A stretch of 64,000 bases of DNA from Branchiostoma lanceolatum (lineage: Eukaryota; Chordata; Leptocardii; Amphioxiformes; Branchiostomatidae): NCBI RefSeq assembly GCF_035083965.1, contig NC_089731.1, positions 2,147,001-2,211,000 on the forward strand, read 5' to 3'. Shown here piece after piece: positions 1-12,300 of this stretch. The number at the start of each line of letters is the position of its first letter. The stretch's first letter is position 1. The notes under the pieces are model-generated. The model had not been told where the DNA came from and did no database searches. It was given only the letters and a program-made list of their open reading frames with translations. The translations under genes and the position numbers were made by a program.

Positions 1-70
1 ATGCAGTTTTATCAAAGACCTTCCATTTCCATCAAGTCCATAATACAGTTACTGTAACAATGTAAGTTAC

Positions 71-3000
71 CTTTTGTGTAACAGCTTGTCTTTCTCTCTC
101 TTTCACTGCTTCCAGGTCCTTCTTTGCGAACTCCAGTCTCATCTCGAGCGCCCGTTTCTCGTCTTCTAATGTCCGACAGGACGCCTGTTGTTGTGAATAA
201 ACAGTCAGGACATCAAGGAACACAGTTAAGTGAAAATTGAAGGAAATTAGTAAAAAGTAAATTGAATACAAAATTAGGTGTATATGGCATGCTCTCTTGG
301 GTTTTGGATCAAATATATGGAGCAGTCAAAATCTAACACAAAAGAGTAAAAAGATTTGAACAGATTTTCCAATCAATTATGTCACAAATACATCCTCAAC
401 TATGGGTTTACAGTTCTGAAACACATCTTATGTACATACATGTAGTGAATAGAAAATTCATAATCATTAAAAAATGAAAGCATCATCATCATCATCCACA
501 GGTCTCTGCATCTGCAGTCATTGAAACGTCCTGCAGCTGCATTCAGTCTTTCTTCACCTTTTTCCACTTATCATAATATTAGCGTACATTTTGGAAAAGT
601 TCTGATTATTTTTTGGAAATCTAAGTCAGGAAAACCGTACTTGTGAATCGCTGAGTTCCCTCTTGCTCTTGTCCAGTTGTTGTCGGAGGTTCTGTGTGCT
701 CTCGTCGAGCGATGACACCTGCCTGTCAAGTTTGCTCCTGTCTTCTCTCTGCTCCAGCTGGAGTCTGGACACCTGGGGAAGTGTAAGTTTGAAAGTGAAA
801 GTTTAATTCGAAGGGAATCTAGATAAATAGCCTGCCACGGGTGCTTTCAAACATTGTTAAAACCCTCTTTGATTTTGAGGAAAATTGAGCATCTCACTTT
901 CAAAAAGAAATCCCACAAATTTCATTTAGGGCTCTTTATTTGAACCTCATCTCTAATTACATGTCTTACAAAAGAACAAAATAATTCTTATCACAGACTA
1001 TAGATTATTCCAAATGCATCTAAATATGCGGTGGTTTAATGTTCACGGTTTTTGCATTAACCTCTACAACTAAACACCACAGCAAAAATGCCAGTTCTGT
1101 CTTCTGCCAATTTAGATCTTGTTTCAACCACAAACTAAAAATTACTGCAAACTGTAAATTTTCTCCCTACTGCGAAACTAAGATTGCTGCAAATTTAAAC
1201 GCATTACAGAAATTTGACAAAGAACCAGACCTCCTTCTGCAGCGCGTCTCTCTCCTGCTCAACTCGGTGGAACCTGGCCTGAAGCTGATCCAGATCCTCT
1301 TGTAAGTCTTCCCGCGCAGTTTCCAGCTCGGCTGTTAGTTTGGCTACGGGGAAACATTTTTGGTGATCATTTAATCCATATTCAAAGATACACAAGCTAG
1401 GGGAAATTCTCCAGCACAATAAACTAGGTCCTGTAAAAACTGTACATAGCATCTGCAATTATTGGTAACAAGAAAATGCAAATCTAGTCAACACGAAGAA
1501 ATTGCGTATCAAATTCAAAAAAGGTAAAGGCAAAAGTAGTCCCGTAGCCTTTGTTAGGCCGTACGGGCAGTGGGTTGTTCCACTGTGTCTACTAGGGCAC
1601 AGTATTTGAAGGCATTTGACCGTCTTTTACCTCCCCAACCAAAGTCACTACCCATTTACACATGGATGAAGTGAGGAAGTCCCAAGAACACAACATCTGG
1701 AAATGTCAGGAGTCGAACTGTTCACCTCTCAATCTCATGTCCTCCAGACTAGCTAGTCAGCCATTCGACCCAGACAAGTAAAAGTATCATTGAAGTAAAA
1801 GAATATCTTAAGAACACACCTGCATCAAGACTATCCTGGTCCATCTTAAACTCCTGAGACTTAAACAGCTGACTCCTGGCGAGGCCAAGTTCCTCCTCCA
1901 ACTCATCCTTGGACCTGCTCAGCTCGTGCAGCTCGTGGTCGTGTACCTGTGGGAGATGCAGTTTTTACGTAAATCAACAGGGGGCACTCATGTATGGACA
2001 GGCTCAACTCGCGCAGCTCGTGTACCTGTGGGAGATGCAGTTTTTACGTAAATCAACAGGGGGCACACATGTATGGGCCGGCTCAACTCGTGCAGCTCAT
2101 AGTCATGAACGTGTTATAGATGCAGTTTCAATATAAATCCCTAGGGGGCACACATACTGATTTACAGAAATCACTACATTTATCTTCTCCCCATTTCCCT
2201 TTTTGACATTATCTCAATGCAGTCTCAATCCCAATTCGCTGAGACCTAGTTGTCTTTTGTGTAGCTCTCTTCGAACTTCCTCACATACTGTCTCCATTTT
2301 TCCCTTCCAATTTCAATTCTACCATTCTTTGTCCACTGTATTCTTGAATCTTCAATCTATCATTCTCAATACTACAAATCTTATTAGGTCCAAGAAGACA
2401 TCTTGACCTTTGTGAGGCTCTCCTTGACCCTCATCATGTTCTCCCTCTGCTGTTTGAGCTCCTCCTCGTGGTCCGCCCGTTCCCTCTCCAGCAGCTGTCT
2501 CAGCTGGTCCACGTCTGCACTGCTGTTCACTAGCTGCGGCGGTCTCTTCTCTGCTGCAGTCTGAGAAAAGGTAAAGGGTAGGTAAAGCTAGTCCCATAGC
2601 CCTTCTCAAAAGTCTCTGGGGTCGTAGGAGCAGTGGGTTCTTATCCACTGTGTCTAGGGCACAGTATAGGAAGGTGGAGCCCATCCCTCTCCTTCCACTA
2701 CTCTTTACCTCCCCAACCGAGGTCAGGTACCCATTTTTACACCTAGGTGTGCACAGCATTGGTGGCATACTGAGACATGCAAATAGAATAGAACTGAAGA
2801 CAGGAAATGAGATAACCCATTCTGGGATTTTTCTGAGACCTCTGACCTAACTTCCGGTTTGTGTCCTTTACTGGGAACGGCCACCTTCTGTCAGTCTGAT
2901 ATGTACTAAACACTTAGTCTACATTGTACCAAGAAAAGAATTAGATGAAGGTGTAAAACAAACTTATCACAATTAGCCTGGCTCTGCAGGCCATTTGCTG

Positions 3001-6000
3001 GGCTCACCTCGAGTTCATCCATTAGCCTGGCTCTCTCTACCAGCAGGTAGGCCACCTGCTCACTTAGCCCGGACTCAGCCACCTGCTGCAGGCCCTCCTG
3101 TTGTAACATCTCTCGTACTTCTGCTATGGCATCTGTAGAAATAAACAAGACTTAGCCTGGCTTTACAGACACCCCCTAAAGGCCCTCTTGTTGTAATATC
3201 ATTTGCCATTTACTGTTACGATTGCTGTGCACTAAAATTTCATTGACACTATGGATGCCAACTGTGCCACAAGTTGTCACAAAATCAAGATGAAGCCATT
3301 TGAAATTTGTCCCACAAAATTTGGGCAATGATATTTCAGAGGTTCAGAAGTTCAATTTAAACAAGGGCAGCATATGCACCCTCCCCCCCAAACTCCTAGA
3401 TTTCTTACCCATTCTGTACATACTATACAGATGAACAGAGAGGAGAAAAATTCAGAGCTGGCCTGTTCTGACCAGAAAAAGGCAAGCAGCCTTCAATACA
3501 TGTACATTCATGTGCCCCAGACATTGATTTTCATAATAATCATGATATTGAACTGTTTGTCAGCCTTCTGTCCAAGGTGCAAAGTTACATTCACAGATTC
3601 ATATCTATATCATAGAATGTTTACAGTTACAAAAGACTGGGGTGTGGCAAAGACAATGACATAATCAATATGTGCTTAGTAACTGAATCATTATTGATTG
3701 AATGATAATATACACACCTTTCACAAAAGTTTGGAAACTCAATTTTGGTATATCTCTGTTGTTGCTTCATCAAAATTATATCTCATTAACGAAACGCTTC
3801 ATGAAGATAACCCCTTTAATGCTATGACCTACAATCATTAGTAACATGGCTGCTTATGCGAGGGGGTCACCAAAAAAATATTCAGTCATAATTCTAGTTG
3901 CAGTTACCAGGCAACAGAGGTCATGGTAGACCAAGGAAATCTTTAATAGAGTCAGCTGCAGCTGCTTCAGGAATGACATCAAAGTGTGCGATCTCACCAT
4001 TATGGACTAGCCTGGAGTCCAGCCTTCTTTAAGCTTTAGTCCGCTACGCCTTGGCGAGGAGCGGAGCTTGGGTAGCGGACTAAAGCTAAGAAGGCTGCAG
4101 TGGACTCCAGGCTAGTATAGACAGAGCTGCCCATCCCTGCTGCAGTATATACGTAATGAAATACAGGATACTGCAGCATATATATACTAAAGCTACTAGT
4201 AATCTTATGGCTGTTACTCAATCGTAAGTCAAACTCACCGCACTCCACCTTGCGCTGTTCCAGTTCGTTGCGTAGAATCTCGTTCTCGGCCTCGAACTCG
4301 CTGGTGAGCGCCTCTCTCTCCTCCGACAGACTCCGGATGTGCTCCACATAGTTCTCCACCTGGGGCACACAAGGTTTTTTATTGGTCAGAAATAACCAAT
4401 CACAGTGGCAGCCTTTCTAGTGCTGAATTGATGCAGGGTTTACAGGTCTCACAAAATACACAACATATATAATATCTTATCCACACTTGCACTTTGTGGA
4501 ACTGTCGTAAGGGTCTGGGCGGCTGCCGTTCGGCGCCACCAGGTGGTTACATATACTACGACCATCCCCAACTGAAGTCAGGTACCCATTTACACCTGGG
4601 TAGAGTGAGGAAAGTCGTGTAAAGTGCCTTTCTCAAGGGCACAAGATCGGTGACATGACAGGATTCAAACCCAGGACCACTTGGTTCTGAGCCGAAAGCT
4701 CTGCCGTTGTGCCACACGACCCCACAAGGTCTGTCACTCACTCAGGTCTACATGCTCTCGAGGGGAGCATAGCACTTGGGCAGATGGTTTTCCATATTAC
4801 TAGTACTGGTCTGTCCCTGGCTGCCTACCAGACAGTGGTGAAGTTTAGGCCCCAACAGTCTTATTCTAATCTGTCAGATTTAAACTACTGTGTAATGTTG
4901 AACTGGAAGATCCTCTACCTTACTAACCTTATGTTTTAGGACATTTCAAATCCTTGAAGACATCTCACTTTTGAAAGAAATGTAAGTAAGGTGCATTACT
5001 CTCATCTTAACAGTGGCCCCCTTTAAGACACCTAAAATCCTTAATGACATCTGACCTCATTAAGGCATCTCATGCTTTCAAGACATCTAACTACCTATAA
5101 GACATTTCACCTTGTCTACGACATCTTATTTCCTTTAACACATTTCCTTCCTTAAAAACGTCTAATACTTTAAGATATCTCACTTCCTTAAAGACATCTA
5201 CTCGCGATTGTAAAATCCTTTAAGACACCTGACCTCCTTCATTTCCTCGGCCTGCTGCAGCTTGAGGTCCTGGATGTCGGCGAGGGCGGACTTCAGGCTG
5301 ACCTCTGACCTCTGGTACAGGCGCCAGACGTGGCGAAGCTTCAGCTCATCGTCCACAGTCGGGTCCAGCCCGTCGTCATGGAGACGCCGCCCGATCTCCT
5401 CCAGCTCTCCGCCGTCCTAAATAAACAAACAAACGTGATGAAGAACATGGTGTAAAATTACAGTAAATACAAAAATGTTTAATTAAATTTGCTGTGGTAT
5501 TATGTTCGAGGTTTTCGTGATAAACTCTTTGCCAAGAACTTAAAACCACTGTGAACACTCCATTCTTTCCCTACTGCGAAATTAAAACCACGCAAACTTG
5601 AATGCATTTTACAGTAGTTTACAAATGATAAAGTTAAACAACTAGTACATCATCACCTGTCAACCTTTTGGGTAACCGTCTGTCATTTTTCTCAGGGCTG
5701 TACTGAGAGGTTCTACTTCGTAAGACAGCTATGTTTCCCTGCTGCAGCATGAAGGGTACAGTCTACGCTGGAATCCAGAGCACATTGTACCGGCGCGCGC
5801 CCCAAGCTTTCCCTGGGCGTACGGCTAGCGGAGCTTGTGGGCTATCGGAGAGCGGGGTGGGGTACATTGTCGGGGCCAGTGGCAGGGTAGGCCCGGGGGA
5901 AGCTCGGGGCGTGCACTGGTACAATGTGCTCTGGATTCCAGGGTAGGTACACTCCAAAACATGACTGAGTTTATGAAAGGAGGTTGGTTTATGTCATCCC

Positions 6001-6919
6001 TCCTCACAGTTCTTGAATAGAGTAGTAATTCTTAAAAAAACACATCACGTTTGGGACTGTGACTGCATTCTATAGCTGTTGCTTAATTTCAAGACTTGTA
6101 ACAGTTGCCAGATGAGATACATAATAGCTGAAAGCATGTCTAACTTGCAGGTAATTTTATATCTAAAGAAGTATTTCTAGCCCTGTAACACTGCAAGTAA
6201 TGCACTACAGCTATGTACTCAGAATTGGTATGTTTGCAACTTTTGGGAGCCATTAGAATTCAGAAAACATTTGGATAACGTCTAATTCTAAGTTGTTGTA
6301 TTTTTAAATGGCAACACAAATAAATACACTACCACTGGGCTAAATGAACTAGAATAATAATTCAGGTGTACCCCAGGTGAGTAATAATGGAAACCTGTAT
6401 GTTAGTTTGGAGTCTCTTGAGAAAACTCTTTGTTACATAAATCCATGTCTATAGGGGTGAAACAATAGCCGTGAAAACAACCGGATTTTGCAGGAAGGTC
6501 ACAAAAAGGTCGATTGGAAAATTCTACAAATAAAAAAGCGGTGCAGCTGGCTTGGATCAGTCGTTTGCGAAAATAGGACCATGAAATTTTTTGGGCGGCG
6601 CCGTTAAATTTCTTTTTATTTCGTGAGCTGAACTTTGACATACCTTGCGACAGGTGTAAGTTGTCAAATATTCATAAGCCTGTGTAAAAACTGCAAAACT
6701 GGTAAAATTATCATCAATGATGGTAAAATACCACCCTAAACACTGTATATACACTTGTAATTCCTGTAGGTACATATAAAGATATATATACACTTCAGCG
6801 ATATCGTTGAAGTTCCCAAATCTTACAGGTGGTCATCTGATATATTGGGTACGCTATGCCCCCCTCCCCCTTTACTAAAAACTATCACTTACCGTGTCTA
6901 AAACCACGGGTTTCGCCAT
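71..6919 (-). CDS. Coiled-coil protein, 5' part (C-terminus off the left edge)
   Basis: Nine coding exons join in phase on the minus strand: 6919-6893, 5416-5234, 4359-4239, 3132-3008, 2560-2408, 1946-1820, 1343-1231, 772-641 and 184-71. All have AG/GT borders and together give 365 codons. The start is the ATG at 6919-6917 (MAKPVVLDT, then intron). Residues 10-70 (DGGELEEIGRRL... DELKLRHVWRLYQRSEVSLK) look like a short folded or helical head. From about residue 71 on, the protein is almost unbroken heptad-type coiled coil rich in Glu, Lys, Leu and Arg (for example EEREALTSEFEAENEILRNE and QLLERERADHEEELKQQREN). No catalytic motif is visible. The last exon ends in phase 0 at a good donor, so the protein continues outside the window. 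It lies head-to-tail downstream of the kinesin but has its own start. I do not recognise the orthologue; a centrosomal, ciliary or cytoskeletal scaffold is only a guess from the coiled coil. Confidence 0.85.
1028..1208. mobile_element. MITE of the CGCGGTTTT/ATGCATTTACAG family
   Basis: CGGTGGTTTAATGTTCACGG at one side and GCAAATTTAAACGCATTACA at the other. It has the same outline as 5480-5618 and 61505-61712 but is more diverged. Confidence 0.5.
1527..1776 (-). mobile_element. SINE copy, inverted
   Basis: Shares CCACTGTGTCTA, GGGCACAGTAT, CTTTTACCTCCCCAACC and TACCCATTTACACATGG with the other long-form copies. A decayed box B (GGAGTCGAACTGTTCACC region) lies near 1711. Confidence 0.55.
1915..2153 (-). 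repeat. Three tandem copies spanning a coiled-coil exon 3' splice site
   Basis: A unit of about 80-90 bp (CTCGTGTACCTGTGGGAGAT, then GCAGTTTTTACGTAAATCAA, then CAGGGGGCACAC) occurs at about 1940-2025, 2017-2090 and, more diverged, 2090-2153. The first copy contains the acceptor of the exon at 1946. Copy 2 keeps the CCCACAG acceptor on the minus strand. Confidence 0.75.
2571..2760 (-). mobile_element. SINE copy, inverted
   Basis: GTCCCATAGCCCTTC, AGCAGTGGGTTCTTATCCAC, GTGTCTAGGGCACAGTATAG and CTCCCCAACCGAGGTCAGGT match the long-form SINE. It lies immediately 5' (in gene orientation) of the coiled-coil exon at 2408-2560. Confidence 0.55.
4005..4116. repeat. Foldback element, arms about 43 bp
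   Basis: GACTAGCCTGGAGTCCAGCC...TTTAGTCCGCTAC at 4005-4047 is inverted at 4071-4116 (GTAGCGGACTAAAGC...GGACTCCAGGCTAGT). A 23-bp spacer separates the arms. In a coiled-coil gene intron. Confidence 0.75.
4556..4732 (-). mobile_element. tRNA-derived SINE
   Basis: On the minus strand it begins GTCGTGTGGCACAACGGCAG (box A type) and has GGGTTTGAATCCTG (box B type). The body then reads GGCACTTTACACGACTTTCC, CCCAGGTGTAAATGGGTACC. It has the same layout as 27730-27872 and shares its body with 48846-49090. Confidence 0.65.
5480..5618. mobile_element. MITE, same family
   Basis: TATTATGTTCGAGGTTTTCG, AACTTAAAACCACTGTGAAC, CTACTGCGAAATTAAAACCA and GCAAACTTGAATGCATTTTA, ending ACAGTA. The run of GCGAAC-TTAAAACC words is the family signature. 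Confidence 0.6.
5762..5950. repeat. Foldback element, arms about 60 bp
   Basis: CTGGAATCCAGAGCACATTG...GCGCCCCAAGCTTTCCCTGG is inverted at 5888-5942 (CGGGGGAAGCTCGGGGCG...CAATGTGCTCTGGATTCCAG). The tips resemble the 4.0 kb foldback. Confidence 0.75.
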
Positions 6920-7419
6920 GTTGTTGGACGTTTTTTCCTGCTAGAACGCTGCTAGGATGTTTCTTCTGTCTTGTGTAAGTCTGTTTCCATGGTTTCCGTC
7001 CGTTTCGGGTACATTTTGAAGGTTTACATGGTTGTTGTAGTGGTTAGGTAGTCCAGTACACTTTGTTTGGGCGGATCACCGACACCACGCGCAACGTCAC
7101 AGGTCAAAGGTTACATTCCTGAAATACCCTCAACTATCTTTTGTTAGATCTCAGACAAGTATGTTGCTTTTAGTTACGCAAATGTGTGGGTTTATTTATT
7201 GAACGAGTGAACCGTTTTTGTCTGAAGCGAACCACTACAAAGCCGTACTATTTTGTTGACTAGCGGATGCACACTGTCTCATCCGGTCTTGGACCGAACC
7301 ATGGCGCGTCGTAGGGAAGCTCGGTTTGAAAAAGAATAAACGTAACAGCTCAGTAATATCGACTAGGATAAGAAAAATACAAAATGATATTTCAGATAAA
7401 AGCAACATATAGAAGAAGA

Positions 7420-7690
7420 AATAAACTGAATGTTGCTCCTGTATCATGAACGCAAAACGTATTATGATGTATTCATGTATTTATTCATCTAATTATTTAT
7501 TCAACTATCTATTTTGATGTATTTTCTATGATTGTATTGATATCGGTTACGTTAAGTTTACGTTAAGTTTATTTTTGTACCGTGACTCCTGCCCCTCCGT
7601 TTCACTTCGACCTTGTCGAAAAGCGGCCATATTATGGCCGAACAAGCATTCGAACTAAAATAAAGGCTTTGACTTGACTTGACGTAGCGC
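7420..7690 (+). mobile_element. Retroelement 3' end between the coiled-coil and kinesin genes
   Basis: AT-rich tract with several ATTTATTCA motifs, then CGACCTTGTCGAAAAGCGGC, CATATTATGGCCG and AAATAAAGGC before a short TTGACTTGACTTGAC tail. The AATAAA plus simple-repeat tail is typical of a LINE end. Confidence 0.45.
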
Positions 7691-8451
7691 GTCACCTTCT
7701 TTACACACTACAGCGCTGCAGTGGGCCAAGAAGGTTCACTTGCGCTTTTTCTTGACACATTTCCCGGTGCGTCCTTGTTGTTATGTCAATAATGAATATC
7801 ACTATCAGACTTTTTGTCTTGCCTTGTTGGTAGTGCAAGTAAAACTACATCAGAAAGAATTGGATTCACGGAGTACATTGATTTTGTATTCCCTTTTTTA
7901 ATGGTTGTATATTACGTACCTTTCGTACATTTACACGGTCTCATAATCATATATCTGCACAACTTAATTACCTACACTTGTAGCTCAATATCTAAAACAA
8001 AACTAACTGGTGTCATACAGTAAAACGGTACCTTGCATGTGTTTTTCTCATTTTGCGTCTTGTTGTACTGGAAGACAGACCTTTTTAGTAGCGACCACCG
8101 TCACTACTAGACTAGAATGGCGTACAAGATGCTGCAAAAACGCGTTTAAAACAGACTTGATATCACCCTTCACGGTAACACCTACTTGGAGATTCAACTT
8201 GTAATCATTCTACTCGACTGGCATGCAACAATTACAGAGTCTGTTGGTCGGAGGTTGAATTCGCAAATTTAATCTCTGAGCTTGAGAGCTGTTAAAGGAA
8301 CATATTACTTTGTTCTTTTACAAACAGTCATTGTTCTTTAACGCCTTTTATGTAATCAGAACCTTTGATCAGAGTCTCTTGATGCATCCCGGAGTAGTCA
8401 AATATTCCTATGTATCAGTAGTACTGGATAACAATGACAATGACGATGAAC

Positions 8452-8457
8452 TTTATT
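8452..8457 (-). other. Candidate poly(A) signal for the kinesin
   Basis: AATAAA on the minus strand in the context GCAATAAAGTTC, about 800 nt after the inferred stop. The surrounding sequence may itself be a retroelement 3' end, so use by the gene is uncertain. Confidence 0.35.
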
Positions 8458-8965
8458 GCATATTCATGCCCAAAATGGGCTAAATGCATTAGGTAATATG
8501 ATGAAGTAAAAGAAAAGGAACATTGTGTCATATTCCATCTAAATCTACAGAGTCTCTTCTCTCTTCTTGAAACATTTGTACACAAATTCACATAGTTTTT
8601 TAATCATGTCGTAGTTTCTAGAGGACATAAAATATGTGAATAACTCGTTACTTGTAAGATGCGCATATTTCTTGTCTAGTTGTATGGAACTTAAAAGGGG
8701 ATTGCGCATGTCTGAGTATAGTGAGCATAACAAACAAAGAGTTACTACCAAGCCGACGTGTCGGTGACCGTCCGTCACCTTCCTCTTGGCAATACCGACT
8801 AGCTGTACTCCAGACTGCAGCCGCTAGGAGGCGTCGCTGCTGCAGCGCGAAGAACTGTCCCATCAGAACCGCATTCTTCGCCCTGCAGCAGAGACACCTA
8901 GCTGCAATGCGAAACCGAAAACCAGTCTTTGTTATCTATTTCTATGAAAGTTTAATCCTATCATG

Positions 8966-9340
8966 CCTATTGGTCCAGTTGTTTGCTTATACTCTGCTGT
9001 TCCTCTGCGGTTTGATGGGCTGCTGGGTCACTGCAGAAGACGCCATGGACGTCATGTCCTCTGACACTGTTACATGACTATGAAAGTTCTCCTATTGGTC
9101 CGGTTGTTTGCTTTTAGTTATACTCCGCTGTTCCTCTGCGTGTTGATGAGGGGCTGCCGGGCATGCAGAAGTGAGAAGACGCCATGCAGAGTGCACCATG
9201 GACGCCATGTCCTCTGACACTGTTTTAATACATGTATCTATTTCTATGAGAATTTCCTATTGGTCCGGTTGTTTGCTTATAGTTATACTCCGCTGTTCAT
9301 CTGCGTGTTGAGGGGCTGCCGGGTAGGCGGCGGAGGAGGC
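8966..9340 (-). repeat. Three tandem copies of the kinesin 3' end
   Basis: The block beginning CCTATTGGTCCGGTTGTTTG recurs at 8966, 9091 and 9256. Each copy continues through CTCCGCTGTTC, TCTGCGTGTTGA and GGGGCTGC. The copy at 9256 carries the inferred stop codon and final coding exon; the other two lie downstream in the presumed 3' UTR. Copy 2 keeps a CAG before the exon-like part on the minus strand and could act as an alternative terminal exon. Confidence 0.6.
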
Positions 9341-12300
9341 GCCATCGGGTTCGGGGCGGGTCGGGCTGGGCTCCGCTGCTGGAGGCTCTGCGGGAAAACA
9401 GCGCAAAATCAGTCAGGAACTTTTATCTACTAGTATCCATCTATTGATTGCATGGTTTGTTGATTTTTTGCTTGCTTGCATGATTGATTAATTGACTGAT
9501 TGGTCGAGTGATAAATAGATATGATTGATTGATCAACTGGTTGATTGACTAATTGATTTCTGTATCTATACAGTCGGTATAACTGCCTTTCGCTTTAAAA
9601 CACCTGTCCAGCTTCGTGATTCTATTGCATTGAACGACCTGTCACACCCAACCTTTTTATCTAATATCATAGAAATAGTTCTAGAGACGCTAGTCTGAGG
9701 TACCCACGTTTCTCGGCCTTGCCCTTTCCCTCCGTTCTGTCGTCCCGGAACTGTGGGAAGATTTTCCTGGTGACGGAGTTGCGGAAACAAAGCAGCAGGC
9801 GGCGCACAGGGTTACTTCTGAAGGAGGAATTAAAAAGGAAGGCTAGATTTAATACAGTACACATCTTGAAAAGCTCACGGTGGGTTTATTTTCGCGATGG
9901 CCTCTCCATTTGAGCATTTACCTCTCCTGCAAAGTCATGATACAGTATGTGTTTCATCATATTATTACTGTACTATATACAATTTTTAAAATTTGACTAA
10001 GAAACTTGAGAACAAGCTAGATGGAAACGTATCCCCGCATGCTACGAGCTGTGCTCAACAAATCCTGGAAACACCACCCGACTAAAGTAGAACTGTATGG
10101 CATGTTACCAACTGTATCAACAACCATACAAGAGAGAAGGGCTAGGTTTGCAGGGCATAGCTATAGAAACAAAGATGAGCTTGTGAGTGAACTCCTACTC
10201 TGGACACCAACTCAGGGACACTCCAGTGTCGGGCGACCCCGACGGACCTACATTGACCAACTTGCTGGGGACGTAGGGGTGAGGGCCGAAGATCTAGAGC
10301 ACTTAATGGCGGACCGTAGCGACTGGAGGAAGAGGGTTGACTTAGTCCGGGCAACCCGCCCGACATGATGATGAAGATGAGATTTGATACAGTGTGCATC
10401 TTGAAAAGCTCACGGTGGTTTTATCTTCGCGATAGCCTCTCCACCGCGAATGCGTGAGACTGTATGCGTTTCCATTGAATTACAACAGTAACTGCACTAC
10501 ATAATTGTTTGAACCGCGAACACAAAACCTCGCGAAAACTTCCCTTTCCCTTTCTACTGAGAAAACAAAGAAGAGGATTAAAATCATTTTCTACAATTCA
10601 TAGCATTTTGTATTTCAGGTCACTGGCAAACAAACAAACAAACAGACAAGCAAACGTTATAAAGTAGTATCACTAGAAATTACTAGTAGAAGAAATTGGG
10701 TCGCCTTTCTGAAGCTTGTGATGGATCAAAAGTTTGACATCTTCTGATTATGTTACCTGCGACCAAAGAGAAGTTCTTAAGCTGTGGCCAAAATTCAGAG
10801 GGATTGAAATGATGAAGTAACACAGAAGGAGTTGTGTCGTGTGACCAAAGAGGTTCTCCTCCGTGGACTAACAAAGTACTTCCGAAAGACCGGCATTGCA
10901 CCCAACACGTCAAAATCACGATATCAGGTTACAGATTTCATTTTTCCAAGGTCTGTGTTGGTTGGCGTGCGGATTCGATTCCCGTGCTTTGTTAGTGGGT
11001 TTGCTGAAAGAAACAAAGCATGACGTCTCGGCCCAAGCGTTTGACGTCAGGTGGTACACGCCATAGCATATGATAAAATGACTGATTTGTGAAGCGTGAT
11101 AACTTCAAGGGCAAGCTACTGACATTTGATATATTCAAACAGCTACAAGACCATTTACGTACGTCTTTTTCTTACCTACGTCACATGTTCATGTCCTGAC
11201 GCACTGTAAACATTTTGAATGAGGTCTACCAGGTATTCTAACTTAGAACTTTTAGATTCCAAATCAACAACCATGACCAAATTGCCACCAACTTTTGCCC
11301 GTGCTGAACTCAATGTCTGTCTTCCTTTTCTTTCAGCTGCAGTGTCCCTGCACATGCACGCTACTGGAAAGGGTCGCAGTCCTTCGGACGGGACGTTAAG
11401 CCGTGATCCACTGTTCATTGTGCTTGTCGAAAAGAGCTAGGGGAATGTCCCCGGTACAATGAACCTGTAAATACTCCATATAGCGTCTGTCTTCCTGTCA
11501 CGACCAGTAGAAGATTAGCTCATCTGTTCATTGAGTTCATTTGAGCTAAACTGGTTCGAGATCACTTTCCTTTCCTCTTGTGTGATCCCGCTCGGAGTCT
11601 GCAAATCTTTGCTTGAAATATAGAACTTAGCTTTTTTCAGAGTCACTTCAGATCAATACATTGATTTAAGATTCATAAATGGGAGACCACCCTAACACAT
11701 TCCTAACACCCTGGTCGGAGTCTATGTCGACAGAGACATTTGTAGCTTTAACGTTATGTTGTTTTCTAGCCCCGTCCCTGTACCTTGTGGGTTGATCGGC
11801 TCCACCTCCGTCCCCTGCCGCCTGCGTGTCCTCCATGCCGCCGTCCTCGCCACGGCTCAACGTGAAGGTTTTCTGCAGTGTCGGGAAATATGGCGTGAAA
11901 ATTCATTATTCAAAATGTAATCTTAGCACTCCTCGCTAATACATTAGATCCATATTATGCGAAAGAGCAGACAAACCCCCTAAGGTTGTAGCCCTCTGTG
12001 GCACAAGGGCTATAGACAAGGGCTAGAGATGGGACCACCCCATACACTGAATAGTGTGTCAGCGATTAAACTTTTTTTTATATCAAAGATTGATCAAATT
12101 ATATGATTGGAATAGGTTTGTATTGCATAGTGAGCATAGGATAATGCGTCAAGTATGGTGTTGTGATTATTAGTGTCAATGACTTCTCTAAGACTTGATT
12201 ATCTCTGTTTGAATTTCAGTACTTGTGATGACACATTATACGCTAGGAAGAAGTTTGTACTGCATAGCAAACTGGGAGGTTATCACTGTGAGTCTTGTGT

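Noticed and set aside
2352..2768. 138-codon minus-strand ORF
   Set aside because: Alternative frame across the real coiled-coil exon 2408-2560 and an adjacent SINE.
8721..9077. 118-codon plus-strand ORF
   Set aside because: Runs over the tandemly repeated kinesin 3' end and a repeat with CTGCAGC words; wrong strand for the kinesin, no domain.
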